Assembly: GCA_049582005.1 (NCBI GenBank)
Contig: JBAUTB010000142.1
Location: forward strand, 1 to 63,709
DNA from: Sivonenia sp049582005
GTDB lineage: Bacteria; Cyanobacteriota; Cyanobacteriia; Gloeobacterales; PMM-0068
Direction: 5' to 3'
DNA length: 63,709 nucleotides
Part shown: positions 41,805 to 50,222 of the stretch, piece after piece
Numbering within the stretch: the first letter of the stretch is position 1
Layout of the letters: the number at the start of each line of letters is the position of its first letter
Notes under the pieces: generated by a model
Seen by the model: the letters and a program-made list of their open reading frames with translations, nothing else
Told to the model about the DNA's origin: nothing
The model's database searches: none
Position numbers and translations under genes: made by a program

Positions 41805-42923
41805 ATGAACATTATTGAAAATCAACTTCTGATTCATCAGGCGGAATACGCAAAAAAATTGCGTCCACTGCTGCCTTCTGAGGCCTTTATGCCCGATCGA
41901 AGCAAGGTAGTGATTTTGTTAATTAATCTAACAATTCTGCTGCTTGGTTGGGGGATTGCTTCGCATCTTGATCGCTGGCCTATAGCTCTTTTGTGGCTCT
42001 ATTTGCCCGTGACATTAATTATGGGAAACAGTGTGATTGCTTTACTATTTAGCTCCCATGATTTGATGCATACAGGGATTATTAAAAATCCTTATTGGCT
42101 AAGGATAGTCAGTCTATTAGGGTTAACGATGCTATGGATGCCACCAACGCTATGGAAGAACGTTCATAATCGGGTTCATCATCTTCAAACAAATGCGCTT
42201 GGGGATCCTGACCGCAATTTTTTGTACCAGCAACCCAATACGTGGGGAAAGTGGATTCAAAACCTGTTTGTGCCCTCCCAAACGATTCATCCATTCTGGT
42301 TACTGCTTGGGCTAATGAATTCCTGGGGAATTTATGTATTTCGCAATCTAACTTCAGTCTTGTTATTCAACAGTGAAGATGTAAACTATGTACCTGCAGC
42401 CTTTAAGGTGCGTCCGGAAGAGCGAAGGGAAATTGCCGTAGAATTTCTCATTATTTTTATGCTCCATATAAGCATTCTTGCATATCTACAATTCAACTTA
42501 CTCAAACTAGCACTTAGCTACTTTTTACCGATTGCCATTGGTTATGCAGGTATTATTTTTTATGTTTATACCAACCACATGTTGAGCCCTATGACCAGTA
42601 TAAATGATCCTTTGGCAAATAGTATTTCAATTAAAGTTCCCAAACTGTTTGATCTGCTACATCTGAACTTTTCCTATCACGCTGAACATCATATTTTTCC
42701 TGGAATGAACTCTGACTACTATCCCATCGTACAGAACTTGATCAAGATACACTATCCTGAGCGTTCTCATTACATCCTGGGGGCCAGAGAAGCTTGGTGG
42801 TTGCTGCTAAACACTCCCCGCCATTACAAGAATGAAACCACGCTCACTGATTGGACAGGTGAAGCATCTGTCCCTTGTCGGTTAAATGAAAGCTGTGCAA
42901 TTTTGAAGAAAGATCTTCGATGA
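41805..42923 (+). CDS. Membrane fatty acid desaturase/hydroxylase-like protein
   Basis: The 372-residue protein has histidine boxes HDLMH near 86-90, HNRVHH near 121-126 and HAEHH near 296-300, and about four membrane segments. The boxes fit the di-iron desaturase/hydroxylase superfamily, but the spacing and the HAEHHIFPGMNSDYYP ending differ from DesA-type enzymes. It could desaturate or hydroxylate a lipid or carotenoid. The ATG at 41805 has no clear ribosome site, and a GTG at 41784 is an alternative. It is A+T richer than average. Confidence 0.8.
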   Translation: MNIIENQLLIHQAEYAKKLRPLLPSEAFMPDRSKVVILLINLTILLLGWGIASHLDRWPIALLWLYLPVTLIMGNSVIALLFSSHDLMHTGIIKNPYWLRIVSLLGLTMLWMPPTLWKNVHNRVHHLQTNALGDPDRNFLYQQPNTWGKWIQNLFVPSQTIHPFWLLLGLMNSWGIYVFRNLTSVLLFNSEDVNYVPAAFKVRPEERREIAVEFLIIFMLHISILAYLQFNLLKLALSYFLPIAIGYAGIIFYVYTNHMLSPMTSINDPLANSISIKVPKLFDLLHLNFSYHAEHHIFPGMNSDYYPIVQNLIKIHYPERSHYILGAREAWWLLLNTPRHYKNETTLTDWTGEASVPCRLNESCAILKKDLR

Positions 42924-43148
42924 TTAGCGTGAATCTACGTCCAGATTAGTATCCTTGGGTACGAGTAGATGCGCTCATGGCTGCGGTTGATCTTGGTCAG
43001 ATTTGAGAGGGATAGACCAAGCCCATTGCGGATTCTATAGATAGAATTCGTCGTCGAGACCCATCACAAACTAAACATCAGGAGGCAGCATCCTCAGCAC
43101 ACTCCTCCGTTCATAGGCCAGCGTGCAGCCGGAATGAAGATCGTTTTA

Positions 43149-43709
43149 CTAGCTCTTGCTGCCTATCAACAGGGCTCGGTCCACCTCATCCGTCTCTTTC
43201 AAAAAGACCTTGACCTGTTCATGACGGGCGGTAGGAACCTCTTTGCCGCAATAATCAGGATGAATAGGTAATTCCCGATGGCCTCGGTCAATCAAGACCA
43301 AAAGCCGAATCGAAGTCGGTCGCCCATAATCATTCAACGCATCTAAGGCAGCCCGAATGGTGCGCCCTTTGTAAAGCACATCATCCACCAGGACTACTTT
43401 TTTGTCTTGGAGGTCCACAGGGAGTTGGGTCCGCTCAGGCGTTCTCACCCCAATCTTTCGTAAATCATCCCGATATAGGGTCACATCCAAAGCTCCCACC
43501 GGAGGAGCGACTCCCTCTTGTTCTTCTAGCAAACGGGCTAGACGGTGGGCCAGGGGAACACCTCGGGTGTAAATGCCGATCAGGACTAGATCTTGAATGC
43601 CATCCTGGTCTTCCAAAACCTGGAGGGCCAATCTGCGTAGGGTCCGTTCTAGTTCTTCCGCCGAGAAAAGCTCTACGGAAGCCGTAGCGGTCTGCGGTTC
43701 AGGGGTCAT
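43149..43709 (-). CDS. pyrR: PyrR: pyrimidine regulator / uracil phosphoribosyltransferase
   Basis: The 186-residue protein has the PRPP loop VVLVDDVLYKGRTIRAALDAL near 105-125 (written here in pieces VVLVDDVLYKGRT and IRAALDAL), DVTLYRDDL, and RHEQVKVFLKE. PyrR binds pyr mRNA in Firmicutes; in cyanobacteria it may be mainly an enzyme. No pyrimidine biosynthesis gene lies next to it. It is convergent with the desaturase gene over a 225-base spacer in which I see no gene. Confidence 0.92.
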   Translation of the reverse strand: MTPEPQTATASVELFSAEELERTLRRLALQVLEDQDGIQDLVLIGIYTRGVPLAHRLARLLEEQEGVAPPVGALDVTLYRDDLRKIGVRTPERTQLPVDLQDKKVVLVDDVLYKGRTIRAALDALNDYGRPTSIRLLVLIDRGHRELPIHPDYCGKEVPTARHEQVKVFLKETDEVDRALLIGSKS

Positions 43710-43769
43710 GATTGCCCTTAGCTGGGCTCCAATTCTAACAAGAACGCCGGAGTGCTGTGAAATAGCGCG

Positions 43770-44696
43770 TTAGCGATTGCGATGCTGGAGGGTATGTAAC
43801 GCATTGCGGCGTAGTCCTTTGGCCTTAACCCGACGCAGGGCCATTCCTCTGCTCCATGCGTCAAAGGTGTCATCATCCATCGTGGCTAGGGCTTCTAAGC
43901 TGGAAGTGAGAACCCCTTCCCTGGGCAGAAAATCGGTAGGAATCTCCTTAGCCGACAGTTTTTGATTATAAGGACAGACACTTTGACAAAGGTCACAACC
44001 GACCACCCAATCCATCAAAGGAAGGTCTGAAGGGAGGGTTTCGCTGCGGTTTTCAATGGTGTGATAGGCGATACAGTGATTACTATCGAGGACTCCAGGC
44101 TGGGGAAAGGCGCGGGTCGGACAACTATCCAAACAGCGGGTGCAGGTGCCGCAATGGGCTGTGGTCGGGGTATCTGCTTCTAGGGGCAAGGTAGTCAGCA
44201 CCACCCCAAGAAAGACATAGGAACCAAAATCTCGGCTCAAAAGCAACGTATTCTTCCCGAGCCACCCCAATCCTGCACGCTCGGCCCATGCTTTTTCTAA
44301 AATCGGTCCGGTGTCCACATACCAACGATGTTGATGGTCTGGAGTTTCCTCATGGAGCCAACGACTTAGAGCTTTCAGTTTCTCCCCCAGGACCTTGTGA
44401 TAGTCACGCCCCCAAGCATAGCGCGAAATTTTGGCTGTTCCGCTGGAGACTGTATCTTCTGTGTAGTAGGAAACTGCAGTCACAATCACCGACTGCACTC
44501 CAGGCAAAACTTGCTGAATATTTTGACGACGAGGGTCTTCCATCCAGGTCATATCAGCCTGATAGCCCTGCTCTAGCCAGTGTGCCAGGTTCTCTGTACG
44601 CGTCAAGGGAACCCGTGCATCCGCAATCCCCACTTGGTGAAATCCCAAACTATGGGCTTTTTCTTTGATGACGAGGGAATCTAACATTGCATCCAT
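43770..44696 (-). CDS. queG: Epoxyqueuosine reductase QueG
   Basis: QueG carries out the last step of queuosine synthesis in tRNA, using cobalamin and two [4Fe-4S] clusters. The 308-residue product has CGTCTRCLDSCPTRAF near 183-198 and CDLCQSVCPYNQ near 236-247 as the ferredoxin-like cluster motifs. It also has YVDTGPILEKAWAERAGLGWLGKN as its family block. The cysteine pattern is complete. Confidence 0.93.
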   Translation of the reverse strand: MDAMLDSLVIKEKAHSLGFHQVGIADARVPLTRTENLAHWLEQGYQADMTWMEDPRRQNIQQVLPGVQSVIVTAVSYYTEDTVSSGTAKISRYAWGRDYHKVLGEKLKALSRWLHEETPDHQHRWYVDTGPILEKAWAERAGLGWLGKNTLLLSRDFGSYVFLGVVLTTLPLEADTPTTAHCGTCTRCLDSCPTRAFPQPGVLDSNHCIAYHTIENRSETLPSDLPLMDWVVGCDLCQSVCPYNQKLSAKEIPTDFLPREGVLTSSLEALATMDDDTFDAWSRGMALRRVKAKGLRRNALHTLQHRNR

Positions 44697-44801
44697 TTAT
44701 GTATTACAGTCTCTTGTGCCAATCTCTAAGGGCAATGATTAACCTTGATGCGCGAGGCTAAGCAGGACTAAAGGAACAGCTATCCTCTGCTGACATTTCG
44801 A

Positions 44802-45998
44802 CTAGGCCGCTGGATTGGTTAGAGCCTCGGTGCGGACGGAGATAGGCGTGAGAGTTCCTTGACGATTTACGGTAAAAGCTAGGGTTTGTCCTGGTTTGGT
44901 CTTGTCGATGGCCGCTTGTACTTGATTTCCGTCAGTGACCGGGCTATCGCCTATTTTTACCACAACATCCCCAGGTCTTAGGCCTGCTTTTTGGGCAGGA
45001 GAATTGGGCAAGACCCCTTGGATCAAAACACCTGTCTGCGCACTCAGGGAAATTCCACGCTGTTGTAGCGCCTGAAGCACCTCAGGAGAGAGGGTGATCA
45101 TCTTCACCCCAACAAAAGCGCGAGCAACTTTGCCTTGCTGAATAAGCTGCGTACTGATGTCTTTTGCCAAGTCAATGGGAATGGCAAATCCTAAGCCTTG
45201 GGCTCCTTGAATAATCGCAGTATTGATACCAATGACCCGCCCTTGAATATCGATGAGCGGGCCGCCGGAGTTGCCTGGGTTAATGGCGGCATCGGTCTGA
45301 ATGAAATCCACCTTTCCATCCGCGATGCCCAGCCGAGCACTAGGACGACTCAGCGCGCTGACAATACCAGAAGTGACCGTATTTTCAAAACCTAAGGGGC
45401 TACCCAAGGCCACCACAAACTGACCAGGGCGTAAACTCTTCGACTCTCCCAACTGGACTGGGGGCAAAGGAGTAGGCGCATCGACTTTCACCACCGCCAC
45501 ATCTGTGACCTTATCTACCCCCAGCACCCGTCCTGGGAAAACTCGGTCATCGTTCAGCAACACTTGGACTGTTTGAGCATTGGCAACTACGTGGGCATTG
45601 GTAAGGATCGTGCCATCCGCGTTAATGATGAAACCGGAGCCTTCTCCTCGTTGAATTTGCTGGCGAGGAGTTACCCGTGCGCCAAAAAATTCTTCAATAT
45701 ATCGACGGTAGCGTTCATCTTGGGGCGTTTCTGGAACGACGCTCTCCACTTTAATGGACACAACACTGGGGCTCACTTTCTCCGCGGCGTCCGCAATGAA
45801 ATCGGTCCCTAACGTCCTGGTCACACTATTGCTAGGGGCCACAGAAGCAGAATCCTGGCGCTTGGTAACAGATTCTGCTTCGGGGAGTGCAGATTTCTCT
45901 GGGCTCGGGGGTTGAGGAATTTGCAAATTACTACAAGCGGTAAGGGCTACAAGACTAAGACCCAACAGAAAACGCCTATACAAAAGAGCTACCGTCAT
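44802..45998 (-). CDS. HtrA/Deg-type serine protease with PDZ domain
   Basis: The 398-residue protein starts with a signal sequence and a lipobox-like LTAC at about 19-22, suggesting a lipid anchor. The protease domain has the catalytic His in ILTNAHVV, Asp in DVAVVKVD and Ser in GNSGGPL. A single PDZ domain follows (about 300-390; GVLIQGVLPNSPAQKAGLRPGDVV, shown in pieces elsewhere). It matches cyanobacterial HhoA/HhoB/HtrA periplasmic quality-control proteases. I cannot say which of the three it is. Confidence 0.9.
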   Translation of the reverse strand: MTVALLYRRFLLGLSLVALTACSNLQIPQPPSPEKSALPEAESVTKRQDSASVAPSNSVTRTLGTDFIADAAEKVSPSVVSIKVESVVPETPQDERYRRYIEEFFGARVTPRQQIQRGEGSGFIINADGTILTNAHVVANAQTVQVLLNDDRVFPGRVLGVDKVTDVAVVKVDAPTPLPPVQLGESKSLRPGQFVVALGSPLGFENTVTSGIVSALSRPSARLGIADGKVDFIQTDAAINPGNSGGPLIDIQGRVIGINTAIIQGAQGLGFAIPIDLAKDISTQLIQQGKVARAFVGVKMITLSPEVLQALQQRGISLSAQTGVLIQGVLPNSPAQKAGLRPGDVVVKIGDSPVTDGNQVQAAIDKTKPGQTLAFTVNRQGTLTPISVRTEALTNPAA

Positions 45999-46070
45999 AA
46001 AGAATGTGGAGGATTTCTATTCCCAGCATAGTAAACAAAAGGTTCCCCATGCGGTTTATAACAAGCCAGG

Positions 46071-46631
46071 CTAGCGCCTGCGGAATACTTTGAGCCTTTT
46101 ACGTTGCCGCTTTACCGCAGAAACCAGCGTATCGGCGATGATATGGCTGATAGCGCCGAGTTCTAAGCCTAAAAGAATCCAGACTACAAACTTCCAGTCT
46201 CCGTGAGCCGTCTGTTTGGCCAGCGTCGGGTAGGTTGCTTCTGCGAAACGTCTAGACGGTTCCACTATTTCTTTGAATACAGGTACATCCCCATACTGCT
46301 GAACTGCATAGACCACCAATCCAGCCAACCCACAAAAAACAACGGTGAGATAGACCAAGCGCAGAAAAGTACCTACCAGAACGCCATGGGAAAGCCGAGA
46401 ACGATGGGGAACAAAACGACGGTAGGGCCACCAAATCCAACGCAATAAACCCCAACGCCGGACCTGAACCGAATGGATATCGAGGTCAGGACCGAACATT
46501 AAGCCACTAAAGAGATAACTGGCTCCGACTGCACTGGTTACATCCCAACGTCCACTGAGCCACCAGGTCCCCCCCAAGGTTAGAGGGAAGGTCCACCAGG
46601 TAATCCGGTCATGGGTGCGGCCACTGGGCAT
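46071..46631 (-). CDS. DUF2227 putative metal-binding membrane protein
   Basis: The 186-residue protein begins MPSGRTHDRITWWTFP and has PDLDIHSVQVRRWG plus PHRSRLSHGVLVGT. The His/Asp residues define DUF2227, a family with a predicted metal-binding membrane-embedded site. It ends in HIIADTLVSAVKRQRKR. The family is common in cyanobacteria; its function is not known. It is 28 bases upstream of the glgA stop on the same strand. Confidence 0.85.
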   Translation of the reverse strand: MPSGRTHDRITWWTFPLTLGGTWWLSGRWDVTSAVGASYLFSGLMFGPDLDIHSVQVRRWGLLRWIWWPYRRFVPHRSRLSHGVLVGTFLRLVYLTVVFCGLAGLVVYAVQQYGDVPVFKEIVEPSRRFAEATYPTLAKQTAHGDWKFVVWILLGLELGAISHIIADTLVSAVKRQRKRLKVFRRR

Positions 46632-46659
46632 GAATTATAGTTGTGTATGTATATTCACA

Positions 46660-48063
46660 TTAAAAGGTATGGGTAACTTTTTCGTATAGGGCTTCATACT
46701 CTTTGGCCGATTTTTTCCAACTGAAATCCTTTTTCATAGCCCGCTGGATTAACTTATTCCAGGAGTCTTTGTGACGATAGCCTTCTTCTGCTTTGAAGAT
46801 GGTTGCCAGCAGAGAAGTACTGGCATACCAGTCAAATCCATACCCTGTACCCGTTTCATGTTCCGGATCATGGTAGGTTACCGTATCTTTCAGCCCGCCT
46901 GTGAACCGAACCAAAGGGATGCAGCCATAACGCAAAGCAATAATCTGACTCAGACCGCAGGGTTCAAAGTGACTGGGCATCAACAAGAGATCCCCCCCAG
47001 CGTAGGCTAATTGCGCAAGATCAGCACTGTAGCCCCTGTAGAAACAGAACCTGGCGGGATGGCGGCTGGCAATGGCCTGTAGTTGAGACTCATAGTGTGG
47101 GTCTCCCGAGCCTAAGAGAAAAAATTTACCCGAGCCAAAGGTTAGCCAAGTATCAAGAATCGGCAAAAGCAGGTCCAATCCTTTTTGTTCCACTAGGCGG
47201 GTGACCATCGTAAATAGGGGTCGGTCATATTCTTCCGAGACACTCCAACCACAGCGTTCCAGCAGTGCTTTTTTATTAGCCGCCTTGCCCTTGACCACGG
47301 TTTTAGCGTCGTACTGGACGGGAATATCTTTGTCTGTGGCAGGATTATAGGTTTCCATATCGATGCCATTGAGAATGCCGCGGAGTTTAAAACTTTGACT
47401 GCGCAAGAAGCCGTCTAGTCTTTCGCCATAGGTGGGCGTCTGAATTTCTTCGGCATAGGTGGGAGAGACGACGCTGATTGCTTGGGCCCACCAACAGCCG
47501 AGAGGCAGGAGTAAGACAGGGTTCGAGGGAGGGAATTGCCAACCATGCATCCCTACCCGGTCCAAGATCCCCCGGTCACACCAGCCCTGATAGGCAAGGT
47601 TATGAATCGTGACAATGGATTTGGTGTGGTGATTGCCCAGGCAATAGGAAAGCCAGGGAATAATCGCCGTATGCCAATCATGACAATGATATACATCCGG
47701 CGTCCAGTCAATCCGAGCCCATAGATCTATCGCCCCTCGACAAAACAGAATAAAACGTTCGGCATCATCCCGGTAGCCATACATATAGTCACGGGTGATG
47801 GAGGGATTATCCAACCAATAAAGGGGAACGGTAGGCGTTCCAGGCAAGGTTGTTTCATAGCAAGTAAAAGGCTGATCATGTCCCCAAGCCCACCAGTGCT
47901 GGATCGCATCTCCTGGAATCGGGGTGCTATGTAGACGGGGTGCAACAATGCGCACATCATGGCCCAGCGTGGCTAAAGCCTTGGGAAGTGAGCCGACGAC
48001 ATCTCCCATCCCTCCTACTTTTACAAAAGGAGCGACTTCACAGGCGACAAAAAGGATTTTCAT
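46660..48063 (-). CDS. glgA: Glycogen synthase (GT5)
   Basis: GlgA extends alpha-1,4-glucan from ADP-glucose. The 467-residue product has the ADP-glucose loop KVGGMGDVVGSLPKAL near 15-30, FRGYSADLAQLAYAGGDLLLMPS and the CGLSQIIALRYGCIPLVR block, and the catalytic Glu in FEPCGLSQ. The ATG at 48063 gives the family start MKILFVACEVAP; an ATG two codons upstream is possible. It diverges from adk across 205 bases. Confidence 0.95.
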   Translation of the reverse strand: MKILFVACEVAPFVKVGGMGDVVGSLPKALATLGHDVRIVAPRLHSTPIPGDAIQHWWAWGHDQPFTCYETTLPGTPTVPLYWLDNPSITRDYMYGYRDDAERFILFCRGAIDLWARIDWTPDVYHCHDWHTAIIPWLSYCLGNHHTKSIVTIHNLAYQGWCDRGILDRVGMHGWQFPPSNPVLLLPLGCWWAQAISVVSPTYAEEIQTPTYGERLDGFLRSQSFKLRGILNGIDMETYNPATDKDIPVQYDAKTVVKGKAANKKALLERCGWSVSEEYDRPLFTMVTRLVEQKGLDLLLPILDTWLTFGSGKFFLLGSGDPHYESQLQAIASRHPARFCFYRGYSADLAQLAYAGGDLLLMPSHFEPCGLSQIIALRYGCIPLVRFTGGLKDTVTYHDPEHETGTGYGFDWYASTSLLATIFKAEEGYRHKDSWNKLIQRAMKKDFSWKKSAKEYEALYEKVTHTF

Positions 48064-48110
48064 GAACACAGTACTTCGCTTGAATCAGGTTATCACTGCG
48101 AGGGGGGTGT

Positions 48111-48156
48111 TCCTGCCTTCAATCGAGCATGGCTACAGCAATCATCGAAGGCAGGA
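48111..48156. promoter_or_regulatory. Perfect 10-bp inverted repeat between glgA and adk
   Basis: TCCTGCCTTC at 48111-48120 and GAAGGCAGGA at 48147-48156 are exact reverse complements with a 26-base spacer. It lies 48 bases upstream of the glgA start and 113 bases upstream of adk. It has no T-run, so an operator or leader stem is more likely than a terminator. Confidence 0.5.
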
Positions 48157-48268
48157 GTCAACAAAAAGTAACAGAAGTAGGGTTCTAAGTCTCAAGAAAT
48201 AAAGGTTGTTGGTCCCACTTCCTGAAAAAATATATAAGCAAAGAAGTGGGAGCGCACTAGGAACTGCC

Positions 48269-48916
48269 ATGCGTAAGATCATGTTGCTCGGAGCTCCAGG
48301 CTCTGGAAAAGGGACTCAAGCCCAAATCCTACAAGAAGACTACAAAATCCCCCAAATCTCAACGGGTGATATTATCCGGGCTGCGATTAAGGCACAGACG
48401 CCTCTGGGGCAAAAATTTCAGACCTATAGCAATAAAGGTAAGCTGGTGCCCGACAAACTCGTGGTGGCCCTCGTAGAAGAGCGGATGAAAGAACCGGATG
48501 TGGCCCAGGGCTGGATTCTCGATGGATTTCCTCGGACCATCAAGCAAGCTAAAGCCCTTGATGCCATGCTAAAACGCCGAAAGGAAGCCCTAGAAGGAGT
48601 GATTTTGCTCCAAGTCCCCGAGGAGATTCTGTTTGAACGTTTAACGGGGCGTCGGACCTGCTCCGTCTGTAAACAGACCTTTCATATCAAGTTCAAACCT
48701 GCGCCTGACACAGGCTGTACCGATGGTGGTCCCCATACCCTGGAACACCGCAAAGACGATTCTCCAGAAGTTGTTCCGGTCCGTCTAGAAGCGTTTCAAA
48801 ATGAAACAGCGCCGCTCATTGACTACTACAAAGCCCAAGGCAAACTGCATATCGTAGAAGGGGATCAGTCCATGGAGCAAGTATGTGCGCAATTTAAGGA
48901 ACTCATGGGAGACTGA
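48269..48916 (+). CDS. adk: Adenylate kinase
   Basis: Adk interconverts ATP, AMP and ADP. The 215-residue product has the P-loop GAPGSGKGT at 8-16, the AMP site (STGDIIRAAI), DGFPRT, and the long-type LID with RRTCSVCKQTFH and a third cysteine at TGC, suggesting a zinc-bound LID. The ATG at 48269 begins the conserved MRKIMLLG; a longer open frame upstream is not conserved. Confidence 0.95.
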   Translation: MRKIMLLGAPGSGKGTQAQILQEDYKIPQISTGDIIRAAIKAQTPLGQKFQTYSNKGKLVPDKLVVALVEERMKEPDVAQGWILDGFPRTIKQAKALDAMLKRRKEALEGVILLQVPEEILFERLTGRRTCSVCKQTFHIKFKPAPDTGCTDGGPHTLEHRKDDSPEVVPVRLEAFQNETAPLIDYYKAQGKLHIVEGDQSMEQVCAQFKELMGD

Positions 48917-48964
48917 CTTGCTTGCTGCTGTCATAATGAGTAAAGACCAGGAAAGGAAATTGGC

Positions 48965-49765
48965 ATGAGAGGTATTGAAATTAAGTCCCCCCGCGACATC
49001 GAACGGATGCGTGTAGCTGGCCGGATTGTAGCCACGGTATTGAAAGAGGTCATGGAGATTGCCGCTCCTGGGATGACAACGGCTGATTTGGATGCCCATG
49101 CAGAGCAGCGGTGCAAAGACTTTGAAGTCATACCTGCCTTCAAGGGCTATGGTGGATTCCCCGCCTGCCTATGCACCAGCGTTAACCATGAAGTCGTGCA
49201 CGGCATTCCCTCCAAGAAGAAAGTGCTCCGCGATGGAGATGTGGTCAAAGTAGACTTTGGCGCTATCTATCAAGGATTTCATGGTGATTCTTGCATCACC
49301 GTTGGTCTTGGCACCATAACGCCAGAGGCCCAGAAACTTATAGAAGTGGCAGAAGAAGCTTTGATGCGCGGAATTTCCAAGGTTAAGCAAGGCATTCTTC
49401 TCCAGGAAGTTTCAGGAACGATTCAGGATTATGTAGAAGCCCATAACTTTTCAGTGGTCCGCCAATATGTAGGCCACGGAGTCGGTCGCAAACTCCACGA
49501 GGCTCCCCAGGTGCCAAACTTTCGCACCCGCGAGTTGGGCAATCCTCGATTGAAAGCAGGGATGACCTTAGCAATTGAACCCATGGTCAATGTGGGTAGC
49601 TATGACACCCGCCTCCTAGAAGATAAATGGACGGTCGTTACCGTAGATGGTAAACTCTCAGCCCAATTCGAGCACACAGTCCTCGTAACCCGTGACGGTC
49701 ACGAAATCTTAACGGACCGTACAAAAGTAGACCGAGCCACTATGAAAACGATTTTGGTCGCCTAA
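48965..49765 (+). CDS. map: Methionine aminopeptidase, type I
   Basis: This enzyme removes the initiator methionine from nascent proteins. The 266-residue product has NHEVVHGIPS, KVDFGAIYQGFHGDS with the metal Asp residues, YVGHGVGRKLHEAP with His, and FEHTVLVT with the final Glu, so all five metal ligands are present. AGGAAAGGAA lies before the ATG. It follows adk by 48 bases. Confidence 0.94.
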   Translation: MRGIEIKSPRDIERMRVAGRIVATVLKEVMEIAAPGMTTADLDAHAEQRCKDFEVIPAFKGYGGFPACLCTSVNHEVVHGIPSKKKVLRDGDVVKVDFGAIYQGFHGDSCITVGLGTITPEAQKLIEVAEEALMRGISKVKQGILLQEVSGTIQDYVEAHNFSVVRQYVGHGVGRKLHEAPQVPNFRTRELGNPRLKAGMTLAIEPMVNVGSYDTRLLEDKWTVVTVDGKLSAQFEHTVLVTRDGHEILTDRTKVDRATMKTILVA

Positions 49766-49867
49766 GTCTTCTTCCCCTGAAGAGAAAACCTGTTTTGCTT
49801 TCCCTGAAATGCGGTCAACGCGCTTCGGAAGTTTTACAATTAGAAATGTATGTATAAAGGATATTCC

Positions 49868-50089
49868 TTGTCCAAAGAAGATCTGATTGAAATGGAAGGA
49901 GTCGTAGTTGAAGCTTTACCAGGCACGATGTTCCGGGTAAAACTTGAGAATGACTACGAAATCCTGGCCCACCTAGCGGGCAAACTCAAGAAAAACTACA
50001 TCAAAGTTCTATCGGGCGATAAAGTCCGTGTAGAGCTAACTCCCTATGATTTGACCAAAGGTAGAATCACCTTCCGGCTGAAGAAGTAG
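49868..50089 (+). CDS. infA: Translation initiation factor IF-1
   Basis: IF-1 binds the 30S A site during initiation. From the TTG at 49868 the 73-residue product reads (M)SKEDLIEMEGVVVEALP and ends VELTPYDLTKGRITFRLKK, matching IF-1 in length and in its S1-like OB fold. AAAGGA at 49856-49861 is a ribosome site placed 6 bases before that TTG. The upstream in-frame ATG at 49850 has no ribosome site and would add six unconserved residues, so TTG is the likelier start. Confidence 0.9.
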   Translation: MSKEDLIEMEGVVVEALPGTMFRVKLENDYEILAHLAGKLKKNYIKVLSGDKVRVELTPYDLTKGRITFRLKK

Positions 50090-50222
50090 AGCTAAAAAGC
50101 TGCGCCATAAAAAGGCAAACTCAGGCTGTATATCGTTAGTTCTCATCAGTAATTCCTGGCAAATACTAAAAAGAGGGGTTAATTCTGTACCCTTTTCTGG
50201 GCAGTTTTGTTAAGATATGTAA

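Noticed and set aside
48121..48135. 15-base match with 6038-6052 (AATCGAGCATGGCTA)
   Set aside because: A few 15-base matches are expected by chance in a window of this size and the flanks do not agree.
50166..50197. AGAGGGGT...ACCCTTTT as a terminator after infA
   Set aside because: Only about 4 bp pair well; the stem is too weak to claim.
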